Shown in pieces: positions 1-6,004 of a DNA stretch of 10,708 bases. The stretch covers positions 1-10,708 of the forward strand of contig JAISDM010000045.1 of the NCBI GenBank assembly GCA_031264885.1, in the 5' to 3' direction. The notes beneath the pieces are model-generated. The model searched no databases, had not been told where the DNA came from, and saw only the letters and a list, made by a program, of their open reading frames with translations. The stretch's first letter is position 1. Every line of letters starts with the position of its first letter. This DNA comes from Peptococcaceae bacterium. Its GTDB lineage: Bacteria > Bacillota > Peptococcia > DRI-13 > UBA5745. Both the position numbers and the translations under genes were made by a program.

Positions 1-162
1 CGGCATTCTGCCGCCCGGTTAGGAAGCCTGTCCCACGCGAAACGGATTCCCCCGTAGGGGCGGCATTCTGCCGCCCGGTTAGAATGCCCGTCCCGCGCAA
101 AACAGATTCCCCCGTAGGGGCGGCATTCTGCCGCCCGGTTAGGAAGCCTGTCCCGCGCGAAA
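1..162. repeat. 60-base tandem repeat with internal hairpin, 2.7 copies
   Basis: Units begin at 1, 61 and 121; the third stops matching after 162. Units 1 and 2 differ at 6 of 60 positions, and units 1 and 3 at 1 of the first 42. Each junction contains a perfect 8-base-pair inverted repeat, GGGCGGCA-TTC-TGCCGCCC (58-76 and 118-136; the copy at the left edge is cut at base 1). An overlapping shorter one, CCCC-GTA-GGGG, could form instead. At the broken end of unit 3 lies a perfect 12-base palindrome, AGGGGCGCCCCT (162-173). The form resembles dispersed palindromic intergenic repeats of bacterial genomes, yet here it stays in frame (60 = 20 codons) with the SwrB-like gene. The array may continue to the left of the window. 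Confidence 0.93.
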
Positions 163-1006
163 GGGGCGCCCCTGAATGTTTCTCATAAAAATCCGCCTCA
201 TAATCGTTCATCTCATAGTAGTTCGCCTCCCGGGAAACAGACCCGGCAACGGGCCTGTCCGCCGGACGGCGCCGCCTGGGAATGGATCGCAGCACAGTAT
301 CCGGCGCCCGCCGCGCCGCCGGAACCTGCGGATCCAGGGGAACCTGCTGTTCCACAGGAACCTGACGTTCCAAGGGAACCGGCGGATTCATCGGAACCTG
401 CCGGCCCGTGGAATACTGCCGATCCATCGCAACCTGCCGGTCCGCCGGAATCTGTTGTTCCGCAAGAATCCGCCGTTCCGCCGGAATCTGCTGAACCGGC
501 CTGACCGCTTGCGTCTGCGCCGCAGGAACCCGCCGGTTCACGGAAACCTGCCGGCCCACGGGAACCTGTTGTTCCACAGGAACCTGCCATTCCGCCGAAT
601 CCTGCCGTTCCATGGAAACCTGCCGGTCCACGGGAGCCTGCCGCTCCGCCGGAACCCGCCGCGCCACCGGCGCCCGCCGGCCCACAGAAGCCGGCCGTTC
701 CGCCGGAGTCTGCCGATCCACAGAAGCCTGCCGATCCACAGGAACCTGCCGGTCCGGCGGAATCCGGGCGGCCTCCTCCAAACGGCGGTCCAACTCCCGG
801 ATGACTTCCTTCCCCGTTTCCATTTTCGTTTCCCACTCATCCAGCACCAAGTCCGACATCCGGGTGTTTTCCTGAACCAAATCCTCAATCTGCCGCTGAA
901 TGAGCGCGTTCTCCTTCTGAATCTTTCTGAACCTGCCGACTTCCGCCGCCGCCAGTCCAAAGATCAGCAAATTAAAAAACAAAACGACCAAATCAATAAA
1001 CTTCAC
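1..1006 (-). CDS. SwrB-like (DUF6115-type) membrane/coiled-coil protein with long repeat linker (3' end missing)
   Basis: An open frame of 335 codons runs from GTG 1006 to the left edge with no stop; no ATG opens it. Residues 3-21 (FIDLVVLFFNLLIFGLAAA) are one membrane segment, and 22-82 a charged coiled coil (KIQKENALIQRQIEDLVQEN). Residues 86-237 are about 24 hexapeptide repeats of the form RQVPVD/QQIPAE, interrupted once by QTQAVRPV. Residues 238-283 include RRRR and an acidic aromatic patch (NYYEMNDYEADFYEK). Residues 284-335 are nearly three copies of a 20-residue unit (RGTGFLTGRQNAAPTGES). A short anchored coiled-coil protein here matches SwrB, encoded right after sigD in B. subtilis, where it helps activate the flagellar export apparatus. 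SwrB itself is only about 165-170 residues, so the repeats are an expansion. Upstream stop TAG is at 1031-1033; the ribosome site is weak (AGG eight bases before GTG). The family's expected C-terminal end is not seen. Confidence 0.78.
   Translation of the reverse strand, partial: MKFIDLVVLFFNLLIFGLAAAEVGRFRKIQKENALIQRQIEDLVQENTRMSDLVLDEWETKMETGKEVIRELDRRLEEAARIPPDRQVPVDRQASVDRQTPAERPASVGRRAPVARRVPAERQAPVDRQVSMERQDSAEWQVPVEQQVPVGRQVSVNRRVPAAQTQAVRPVQQIPAERRILAEQQIPADRQVAMDRQYSTGRQVPMNPPVPLERQVPVEQQVPLDPQVPAARRAPDTVLRSIPRRRRPADRPVAGSVSREANYYEMNDYEADFYEKHSGAPLSRGTGFLTGRQNAAPTGESVLRGTGILTGRQNAAPTGESVSRGTGFLTGRQNA
296..751 (-). repeat. 18-base tandem repeat array encoding hexapeptides
   Basis: About 24 degenerate 18-base units, with coding-strand consensus close to CGGCAGGTTCCTGTGGAT, encode hexapeptides such as RQVPVD, RQASVD, RQTPAE, RQAPVD and QQVPLD. 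Thirteen units (residues 86-163) and eleven units (172-237) are separated by an eight-residue spacer. The GC-rich repeat lacks stop codons in several frames, which produces long false open frames on both strands. The degeneracy, with conserved codon-level pattern, suggests old slippage-driven expansion under coding constraint rather than a recent duplication. Confidence 0.93.
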
Positions 1007-1025
1007 ACGCCTCGCCTGCCTTATG

Positions 1026-1592
1026 CTAGCCTAAAATATCCTCAAATACATCTTTCACGTTAAAATCAAAATTCGAGTTATAAAACGATTTAATCACGTC
1101 ATTTAAATAAAATCTAGCAATATAACCCGCTTTAAAATTCTCAACAAGAACCGATTTTTCCTCCATATCCACCACCCAATATTCGTCGGTTCCCAAATCC
1201 TTATACAAATCCCGCTTCTCGCTCAGGCAATAACTCTTGGTCGCAGGCGACAAAACCTCAACGACTAATTCGGGACCTAATATATAACGGCCTTTCTCAT
1301 TCACCCTGGACTTATCGCAGCTCACAAAAAGATCCGGCAAAAGATAAGAGTTGTCCTGATACATAACAGCCGTATTGGGTCCTCCCACACGACACCGCAT
1401 ATTATATTTCCCTATCGACAGCTTAAAAAGATAGGACAATTGGTTAGACGTAAAGTCATGGTTGCTGACAGCGGGCGACATCGCGACCAATTCCCCCCTG
1501 CATAATTCCCAGAAGCCGTCATGATAGTACCTGGAACGCAAAAAATCATATAAAGACATAGGTTCTTCTTCATCTAACATTAACCTGGCCAT
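1026..1592 (-). CDS. Uma2-family (DUF820) PD-(D/E)XK nuclease-fold protein
   Basis: This is a 188-residue protein of the Uma2/DUF820 family, which has a restriction-endonuclease-like fold and no settled biological role. Motifs are ELCRGELVAMSPA (29-41), the acidic PD at 86-87 in LLPDLFV, ELVVEVLSPAT (108-118) with E112, K126 in SEKRDLYKDLG, and the hallmark DEYWVVD (136-142). The nuclease-fold residues D87, E112 and K126 all appear present. The start at ATG 1592 has GAGGGGG six bases upstream; GTG 1607, overlapping the previous gene's stop, is an alternative but poorly placed. Base use differs from its neighbours: sampled rows 1081-1140, 1201-1260 and 1381-1440 have 15, 29 and 25 G+C of 60, against 38 of 60 at 8341-8400 in cheB. 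These genes are often multicopy and mobile in bacteria, so I infer a later insertion into the operon. Confidence 0.88.
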   Translation of the reverse strand: MARLMLDEEEPMSLYDFLRSRYYHDGFWELCRGELVAMSPAVSNHDFTSNQLSYLFKLSIGKYNMRCRVGGPNTAVMYQDNSYLLPDLFVSCDKSRVNEKGRYILGPELVVEVLSPATKSYCLSEKRDLYKDLGTDEYWVVDMEEKSVLVENFKAGYIARFYLNDVIKSFYNSNFDFNVKDVFEDILG

Positions 1593-1598
1593 GACAAT

Positions 1599-1605
1599 CC
1601 CCCTC
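1599..1605 (-). promoter_or_regulatory. Ribosome binding site deciding the Uma2-family start
   Basis: GAGGGGG lies six bases before ATG 1592 and overlaps the TGA of the upstream small gene. It favours ATG 1592 over GTG 1607. Confidence 0.7.
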
Positions 1606-1900
1606 ACGCCTTAATATCCAGCCCGCCTTGGGCGTCTTTTTCTTTCTTATCCTTCTTCTTATCTTTTTCGTCCTCCCGCCCGTTTTTCCTCTTTTTCGAG
1701 CGGTCGTCGTTTTTTATTTCCTGGCGGTCTGTCTCGAAGGTTTTTTGCACGGTTTGCTGCTGGGCGGACAAACTCAGCCTCACCGCCTGATCCGTGGAGT
1801 GCTGGTTGATCTGCTGCTGATCCTGGCCCGTCCTTTGAACCTTGTTCACTTCTCCGGATTTCGGTATGGAAACCTGCAAGTCAATCGGATGTATTGGCAC
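1604..1900 (-). CDS. Small charged flagellar-operon protein, function unknown
   Basis: This is a 98-residue protein from GTG 1900. It begins MPIHPIDLQVSIPKSGEVNKVQ, a short hydrophobic/proline segment that I recognise as resembling small uncharacterised proteins at this place in clostridial flagellar operons (PLDIQV/PIDLQV openings). A Gln-rich middle (QDQQQINQ, SAQQQTVQK) and a Lys/Asp/Glu tail of about 30 residues follow. There are no cysteines, no membrane segment and no signal peptide, and most of it is probably disordered or coiled coil. The frame also allows a TTG at 1909 overlapping the fapA stop. GTG 1900 is preferred because AAAAGGGG lies nine bases upstream of it and only one base from the TTG. 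It lies between fapA and the Uma2-family gene. No function can be assigned beyond association with flagella by context. Confidence 0.75.
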   Translation of the reverse strand: MPIHPIDLQVSIPKSGEVNKVQRTGQDQQQINQHSTDQAVRLSLSAQQQTVQKTFETDRQEIKNDDRSKKRKNGREDEKDKKKDKKEKDAQGGLDIKA

Positions 1901-1905
1901 ACGCG

Positions 1906-3534
1906 TCAACCCCTTTTCGCCGCTTGCGCGGAATAAATCTGCTGAACGATCTCCCGGTCGATATAACGGTAGGTGCAGTGGGGAACCTCATCCTTGGTCA
2001 CCATCGTGTTGCTGCCGATGGACAGAGACACGCCCGCGTACAGGGTATCCGACACGTTTAAGGAGACCTGATCCAGGTTGTTCATATGCTCCTCGATCTC
2101 CGCTTTCCGCCTCTGGCACGTCCGCAGTTTGATTTTGTTGTCCTGGTCGGAAGCCGTGAGCCGCTGGTACTGTTCCTCTTTATCCGGCGGCAGCGGTTTG
2201 CTGATCTGGGCCTTCATCATCACAAAAACATCCAGGAGCTTATGGATCTTCTGATCCGTTTCCTGAATCTCCACCAGCTGCTTGATCAGCCCCTGGTATT
2301 CCATCAGCTCCTCCTTTGTGATGCCCAGAATGATCTCGGTGGCAGTGGCCAGCGGCGAACCGATGACTTTGGCGTTGACGCTCTTGTACGCGGAAACAGA
2401 GCCTCCGGAGATCAATCCCCTCTTTCCGCCCACAAACACGCTGTTTTTGGCCGCCACAGTGCTGTACAGCACCGCCTCCGACGCCATCAGACTCCCCTCC
2501 ACCTCCACCTTGCCGTTCTCCACATGATGCACATAGATATTCCCCTTGGTCTTCGTCTTCCCCCGGACGATGCCCTTGCCCACCTTCAAATTGCCCCCGG
2601 CCTCCACATAGCCGCTGAGATTCCCCTTGATCTCCACATCCCCGTCGGCGATGACGCTGAATGTCTCCAGCACGTTCCCATGAATAACCACATTTCCCGG
2701 GAAACGGATATTCCCGGTGCCGAAGCCCACATCCTCCTTGACCTCAAAGATGGGCAGCACCTGGGTCTTGCCGTCCTTGAACACCACATGCCCCGGAACC
2801 GCGGCGTACAGCTTGTTCCCGTCCTCGGACAGCTTCGTGTTGCTTCCGGCGGTCAGCTTCAGGTCCCTGACCTTGGCGGGCGGCATCGCGGTTCCCCGGA
2901 CATTCATCCCCGCCTGCCCTTCCACCGCCGGGGTTTTTTCAATGAGGAGCGTATCCTCGCCCACCGTTTGAATCAAATTCAGGTTATAGAAATCCACATT
3001 CCCGTTCTCCAGCTCCACCGGCCGGATCTCCAGGCCGTGGGGATTAAAATGGAATTCCGCCCGGGCGTCCTGTCCGTCTGTCCTGGGCGTGCCCCTGGCA
3101 ATGACCCCTTTGCGGAAATAAGCCTCCGAGCTCAATAAGGATTCGACCGCTTCCTCCAGAATCCCATATTGAATCATACTGGCCTTTATCTGCGCGTCTA
3201 TGTCCTGCCGGGTCACACGGGCCGCCTCCGGATCCATCCCTTGATAAACACAGGCCGCGGCCTCCATAAAATCCCTGGACACATCGATTTTCACCAGCGG
3301 ACCCAGAACCATCTTTTCATGAGCCATGCAGAGCAGAACCGAGTTACCGGTGGCCAGATCAAAGATGTTCATGACATTCTCCTGTGAAACGTCAAGCTTG
3401 CGAAGCTTGCATTCATTCAGCAGATCGTCAATGCCAGCCCCCTCCTCCCCCTCCGCTCTCTGACTCACGGCGAGATAAATCTCATCACCGTACCGCTCAA
3501 AACGATAATTTCTTTTAGGATCGGCTTCATTCAT
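1906..3534 (-). CDS. fapA: FapA, flagellar assembly protein A (DUF342)
   Basis: FapA-family proteins are large cytoplasmic DUF342 proteins encoded in flagellar operons. In Vibrio a FapA homologue supports polar flagellum formation, but the molecular role in Bacillota is unclear to me. From ATG 3534 it has 542 residues. Residues about 1-90 are an N-terminal module, and about 90-260 the DUF342 N-terminal domain (FRKGVIARGTP, GMNVRGTAMPP). Residues about 268-400 are a right-handed beta-helix with repeated G-N-(V/L) turns (PGNVVIHGNV, DGDVEIKGNL, AGGNLKVGKG). Residues about 405-490 form a charged coiled coil, followed by a short beta tail. The frame extends to GTG 3543, but ATG 3534 is chosen because GAGGTG lies exactly six bases upstream. 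The stop overlaps the upstream extension of the next gene. Confidence 0.93.
   Translation of the reverse strand: MNEADPKRNYRFERYGDEIYLAVSQRAEGEEGAGIDDLLNECKLRKLDVSQENVMNIFDLATGNSVLLCMAHEKMVLGPLVKIDVSRDFMEAAACVYQGMDPEAARVTRQDIDAQIKASMIQYGILEEAVESLLSSEAYFRKGVIARGTPRTDGQDARAEFHFNPHGLEIRPVELENGNVDFYNLNLIQTVGEDTLLIEKTPAVEGQAGMNVRGTAMPPAKVRDLKLTAGSNTKLSEDGNKLYAAVPGHVVFKDGKTQVLPIFEVKEDVGFGTGNIRFPGNVVIHGNVLETFSVIADGDVEIKGNLSGYVEAGGNLKVGKGIVRGKTKTKGNIYVHHVENGKVEVEGSLMASEAVLYSTVAAKNSVFVGGKRGLISGGSVSAYKSVNAKVIGSPLATATEIILGITKEELMEYQGLIKQLVEIQETDQKIHKLLDVFVMMKAQISKPLPPDKEEQYQRLTASDQDNKIKLRTCQRRKAEIEEHMNNLDQVSLNVSDTLYAGVSLSIGSNTMVTKDEVPHCTYRYIDREIVQQIYSAQAAKRG
1910..1917 (-). promoter_or_regulatory. Ribosome binding site deciding the small flagellar protein start
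   Basis: AAAAGGGG, inside the last codons of fapA, is nine bases before GTG 1900 but only one base before TTG 1909. The downstream GTG is therefore the likelier start. Confidence 0.65.
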
Positions 3535-3540
3535 TTTCAA

Positions 3541-3546
3541 CACCTC
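3541..3546 (-). promoter_or_regulatory. Ribosome binding site deciding the fapA start
   Basis: GAGGTG lies six bases before ATG 3534. The in-frame GTG 3543 and TTG 3540 overlap or abut this site and so are unlikely starts. Confidence 0.75.
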
Positions 3547-3555
3547 GCCTTATTT

Positions 3556-3579
3556 AGGACTCGTTATTTAACGAATCCT
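3556..3579 (-). other. Inverted repeat between sigma-28 and fapA
   Basis: On the transcribed strand the arms are AGGATTCGTT and AACGAGTCCT around the loop AAAT, ten base pairs with one T-G pairing that is a permitted wobble in RNA but a C-A mismatch on the other strand. It occupies the centre of the roughly 60-base gap between sigma-28 and fapA. No U-run follows it, so an intrinsic terminator is unlikely. An mRNA processing or stability element between the two cistrons, or a protein-binding palindrome, are the alternatives. Confidence 0.55.
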
Positions 3580-3594
3580 TACTGGTCCTGACCG

Positions 3595-4359
3595 TCACCC
3601 GGAATAATACCGGTTCAGCTTGTTCCTCAGACGGAACACAGCCTTCGAATGCAGCTGAGATATCCGCGACTCCGACAGCTCCATAACCTGCGCAATCTCT
3701 TTGTTGCTCAAATCCTCATAATAAAAGAGACTCACAATCAATCTCTCCTTCTCCGGCAGATTCTCAATGGCGTCGGCCAGCAGGGATTTGATCTCGTCGT
3801 CCTGAATCTTGTCGATCGGATCCGGACTCTTGGGGTCCTTCAAATTATCCTTGACATATAATTCCTCGTCCCCGGGCAGCGGTTCATCCAGAGACAGCAG
3901 ATGCAGAAACTGCATCTTCGACAGCCAGGACTGCAGCTCATCCTCCGACATATCCAGAGCCTCGGCCACCTGACTGTCCTCCGCGGCCCCCCCCGACGCC
4001 ATCTCCACATCCCTGAAAGCGTTCTCGATCTGCTTCGCCCTTTTGCGCAGAGCCGTAGGGATCCAGTCCTCTTTTCTCAGCCCGTCGATCATAGCGCCTT
4101 TGATGCGTTTGCCCGCGAAAAAGGAAAAAGGAACGCCCAGACTCGGATTATACCGGTCAATGGACTCCAGGAGTCCGAATATGCCGTATCCGTACAAATC
4201 ATCCTTCGCAATATGCGCGGGAAAATGCCCCGCCATTTGATTGGATAGCTTTTGAACCAGGGGAATGTACTCCAGAATCAGGGCTTCCTTGGACGGAATA
4301 TCCCCTTCTTTCAGAAACTTTTCCCAAAGTTCGTGAATCTCTATCGCGCTGGAAGTCAT
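3595..4359 (-). CDS. fliA: Sigma-28 flagellar sigma factor (FliA/SigD)
   Basis: This is an RNA polymerase sigma factor of the FliA/SigD/WhiG group, which transcribes late flagellar, motor and chemotaxis genes. It has 254 residues. Region 2 (about 25-100) contains DDLYGYGIFGLLESIDRYNP and the core-binding/-10 helix FSFFAGKRIKGAMIDGLRKEDW. The following IPTALRKRAKQIE is the usual sigma-28 bridge into region 3 (about 125-155, QVAEALDMSEDELQSWL). Region 4 (about 198-250) has LPEKERLIVSLFYYEDLSNKEIA and the recognition helix SESRISQLHSKAVFRLR. The ATG at 4359 has GAGGG ten bases upstream. It lies after cheD, as in B. subtilis, where the distal position of sigD lowers its expression; the same could hold here. 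The anti-sigma factor FlgM is not in the window. Confidence 0.97.
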   Translation of the reverse strand: MTSSAIEIHELWEKFLKEGDIPSKEALILEYIPLVQKLSNQMAGHFPAHIAKDDLYGYGIFGLLESIDRYNPSLGVPFSFFAGKRIKGAMIDGLRKEDWIPTALRKRAKQIENAFRDVEMASGGAAEDSQVAEALDMSEDELQSWLSKMQFLHLLSLDEPLPGDEELYVKDNLKDPKSPDPIDKIQDDEIKSLLADAIENLPEKERLIVSLFYYEDLSNKEIAQVMELSESRISQLHSKAVFRLRNKLNRYYSG

Positions 4360-4384
4360 GTTTTTACGTCCCTCATCTGCCGAA

Positions 4385-4873
4385 TCAGATAAATTTCTCT
4401 CCCTGATTGATGGTCCTCACACTCAAACGTCCGTCCTCCGTAAAGAATTCAATGGTGCGCCCGATGGTTCCTCCGCAGTCCTGAGCCGCCACGCGGATGT
4501 GTTTCTGAGCCAGAGCCGCCTTCACCGCCTCCGCGTTCCGCTCCCCGATCTTGATCTTATTGGCGCTGTCCGGGAAATTAAACATCTGGGCGCCGCCCGC
4601 GATTTTGGCCACCAGCCGGCTGGGGGAGGCGCCCAGTTTGGTCATCTCGTCAATCAGCGCCGGAATGCCCGTATCGGCAAATTTAGCCTTGTTGACGCTG
4701 TCCCTGGACTGGGTGCTGTCAGGCAGCATCACATGCACCAAGCCGCCGATTTTCGTCCGGGAATCCCAGAGACAGACGCCCACACAGGAGCCCAGCCCAT
4801 TGGTAATGATGCTGCGGTTGGGGGGGCAGGTTTTTAACTCGGCAATGCCAACTTTAATCTGTTCTGCGCTCAA
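4385..4873 (-). CDS. cheD: CheD, chemoreceptor glutamine deamidase
   Basis: CheD deamidates specific receptor glutamines and is regulated by binding CheC. It has 162 residues, full family length. The thiol active site is complete: T24, C30 (in NGLGSCVGV) and H47 (in GLVHVMLP). The 6- and 17-residue spacings equal those I recall for Thermotoga maritima CheD (T21, C27, H44). Other family segments are KFADTGIPALIDEM, AKIAGGAQMF and IGERNAEAVKAAL. The start is TTG at 4873, immediately after the cheC stop, with GGGAG eight bases upstream inside the cheC coding end. Such abutment suggests coupled translation and a fixed CheC:CheD ratio. It is followed 25 bases later by the sigma factor gene. Confidence 0.97.
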   Translation of the reverse strand: MSAEQIKVGIAELKTCPPNRSIITNGLGSCVGVCLWDSRTKIGGLVHVMLPDSTQSRDSVNKAKFADTGIPALIDEMTKLGASPSRLVAKIAGGAQMFNFPDSANKIKIGERNAEAVKAALAQKHIRVAAQDCGGTIGRTIEFFTEDGRLSVRTINQGEKFI

Positions 4874-5488
4874 TCAAGACACTCCCAGCACACTGAAAAG
4901 TTTTTCCAAAATTTCCGGCTGGGGAAGCAGAAAGAAATACCCGTTCAGCTGATCCTCATTGGTGATGAACGTGTTCTCTATCACCAGCGCGTAATCACTG
5001 ACTTCCCCGATGGCCATCAGCACTTCCCCCAGAATGGCGCCGGCCATATCCACGCATAAAGCCGGCACAGACTGGCTGTAAGTCATTTGAGTAAACATAC
5101 TCAAAGCGTTCAGATAAGAACCGGACAGAATATTGACAATCTCCGCGAAGGCGGACTGCTGCATTTCGTCCAGCATCGATTTGGGATCCAGCTCCGACCC
5201 CAGCAGAACCTTAAAGAAGAACGACATCTGATCCTTCGCGACCAAAAACAGGATCCCCATGGGCATATCCTCACCCACCACAAGATATCCGCCCGCCACC
5301 TCTTTTTCCGCGCCGCCCGTCAGCTCCGGCACCTGGGCGAAAGGGGCGATGTAGGCGTTGGGCACCAGCATATCCACCTTCTTGCTCAGCATGGTAGACA
5401 GCGCCGTAGCGGCGTTCCCCGCCCCGATATTGCTGATCTCCCTCAGCACATCCATCTGCATTTGGGTAATTTCTGAGTAATCAATCAT
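4874..5488 (-). CDS. cheC: CheC, CheY-P phosphatase
   Basis: CheC dephosphorylates CheY-P and binds CheD, forming a feedback loop in B. subtilis-type adaptation. From the ATG at 5488 it has 204 residues. Both phosphatase sites of the CheC class (D/S-x3-E-x2-N) are intact: DVLREISN in the first helix and SAFAEIVN in the pseudo-symmetric second helix. This makes it a two-site CheC rather than CheX, and it lacks the C-terminal switch domain of FliY. The frame extends upstream to a TTG at 5506, adding six residues. I prefer ATG 5488 because a G-rich site sits six bases upstream and the protein then begins MIDYSEITQMQMDVL, the usual family N-terminus. The stop is directly followed by the TTG start of cheD, so the two partners are likely made together. 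Confidence 0.96.
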   Translation of the reverse strand: MIDYSEITQMQMDVLREISNIGAGNAATALSTMLSKKVDMLVPNAYIAPFAQVPELTGGAEKEVAGGYLVVGEDMPMGILFLVAKDQMSFFFKVLLGSELDPKSMLDEMQQSAFAEIVNILSGSYLNALSMFTQMTYSQSVPALCVDMAGAILGEVLMAIGEVSDYALVIENTFITNEDQLNGYFFLLPQPEILEKLFSVLGVS

Positions 5489-5494
5489 GCCACG

Positions 5495-5502
5495 CACCCC
5501 CC
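5495..5502 (-). promoter_or_regulatory. Ribosome binding site deciding the cheC start
   Basis: The G-rich GGGGGGTG lies six bases before ATG 5488 and downstream of the alternative TTG 5506, so it supports the shorter CheC. Confidence 0.6.
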
Positions 5503-5515
5503 ACAAATCTCGTCG

Positions 5516-5992
5516 TCAATTCGCAATGCCCAGAACAATCGGAAGATCCAGCAAGATCAACAGCCTCGCGCCCAATTTCCCGATCCCCTTGACGAATTGA
5601 TTGTCAATGCCGTCCACAGGCTGACTTTTTTCAATCTGGTCCGGGCCCAGAGTCACCACTTCCGTCACCCGGTCCACCGTAAAGCCCATAGAAATATCCT
5701 CGTGACGCAAGATGATGATCCTGGAGGCTTCCGTCGCCTCCTCCTGGGGCAGCCCAAACCTCAGATGGGAATCCACCACCGGCAGAACCGATCCGCGCAG
5801 ATTGAACATCCCTTTATAATAAAACGGCGCCTTTGGCACACGGGTAATGGGCATATGCTTGACAATCTGCTGTACGGCCTGAATATCAAAAGCATACTCC
5901 TCTTTACCCAGCATAAAACCTACAAATTGTAAATTTTTCTGAACCGCGTCCTTCTGCGCCGCCATTTCAACCGCTCCATTGGATTTTTCCAT
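5516..5992 (-). CDS. cheW: CheW, chemotaxis coupling protein
   Basis: CheW is the adaptor that joins chemoreceptor tips to the P5 domain of CheA. It has 158 residues, the usual length, with a single CheW beta-barrel domain over about 20-155. Family landmarks are QFVGFMLGKEEYAFDI near the start, IVKHMPITRVPKAPFYYKG, then the hallmark N-L-R-G-S-V-L-P-V-V-D and the later VDRVTEVV strand. The first 20 residues are a short polar lead. The ATG at 5992 has a perfect AGGAGG (6001-6006) eight bases upstream, overlapping the cheA stop codon, so translation is probably coupled. No receiver domain is attached, which separates it from CheV. Confidence 0.98.
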   Translation of the reverse strand: MEKSNGAVEMAAQKDAVQKNLQFVGFMLGKEEYAFDIQAVQQIVKHMPITRVPKAPFYYKGMFNLRGSVLPVVDSHLRFGLPQEEATEASRIIILRHEDISMGFTVDRVTEVVTLGPDQIEKSQPVDGIDNQFVKGIGKLGARLLILLDLPIVLGIAN

Positions 5993-6004
5993 TCCAGCCG
6001 CCTC

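Noticed and set aside
58..136. CRISPR array at the left edge
   Set aside because: The units are contiguous 60-base tandem copies with no unique spacers, and the frame stays open through them.
213..836. Minus-strand 207-residue collagen-like frame with Gly-x-x repeats
   Set aside because: It is the shifted reading of the same 18-base repeat array. It starts inside the coiled-coil region of the SwrB-like gene, has no family support, and loses the membrane and coiled-coil segments that make the GTG 1006 frame convincing.
538..960. Minus-strand 140-residue Arg/Trp-rich frame
   Set aside because: It is a third frame through the same region; its composition (RFRRNGR, WRRR) is typical of out-of-frame GC-rich sequence.
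176..1063. Plus-strand 295-residue frame rich in RNLPVHRN repeats
   Set aside because: It is the antisense shadow of the repeat array, opposite to every other gene in the window, and extends into the end of the Uma2-family gene.
3556..3579. Intrinsic terminator after sigma-28
   Set aside because: No U-run follows the stem on the transcribed strand, and fapA begins within about 25 bases of it.
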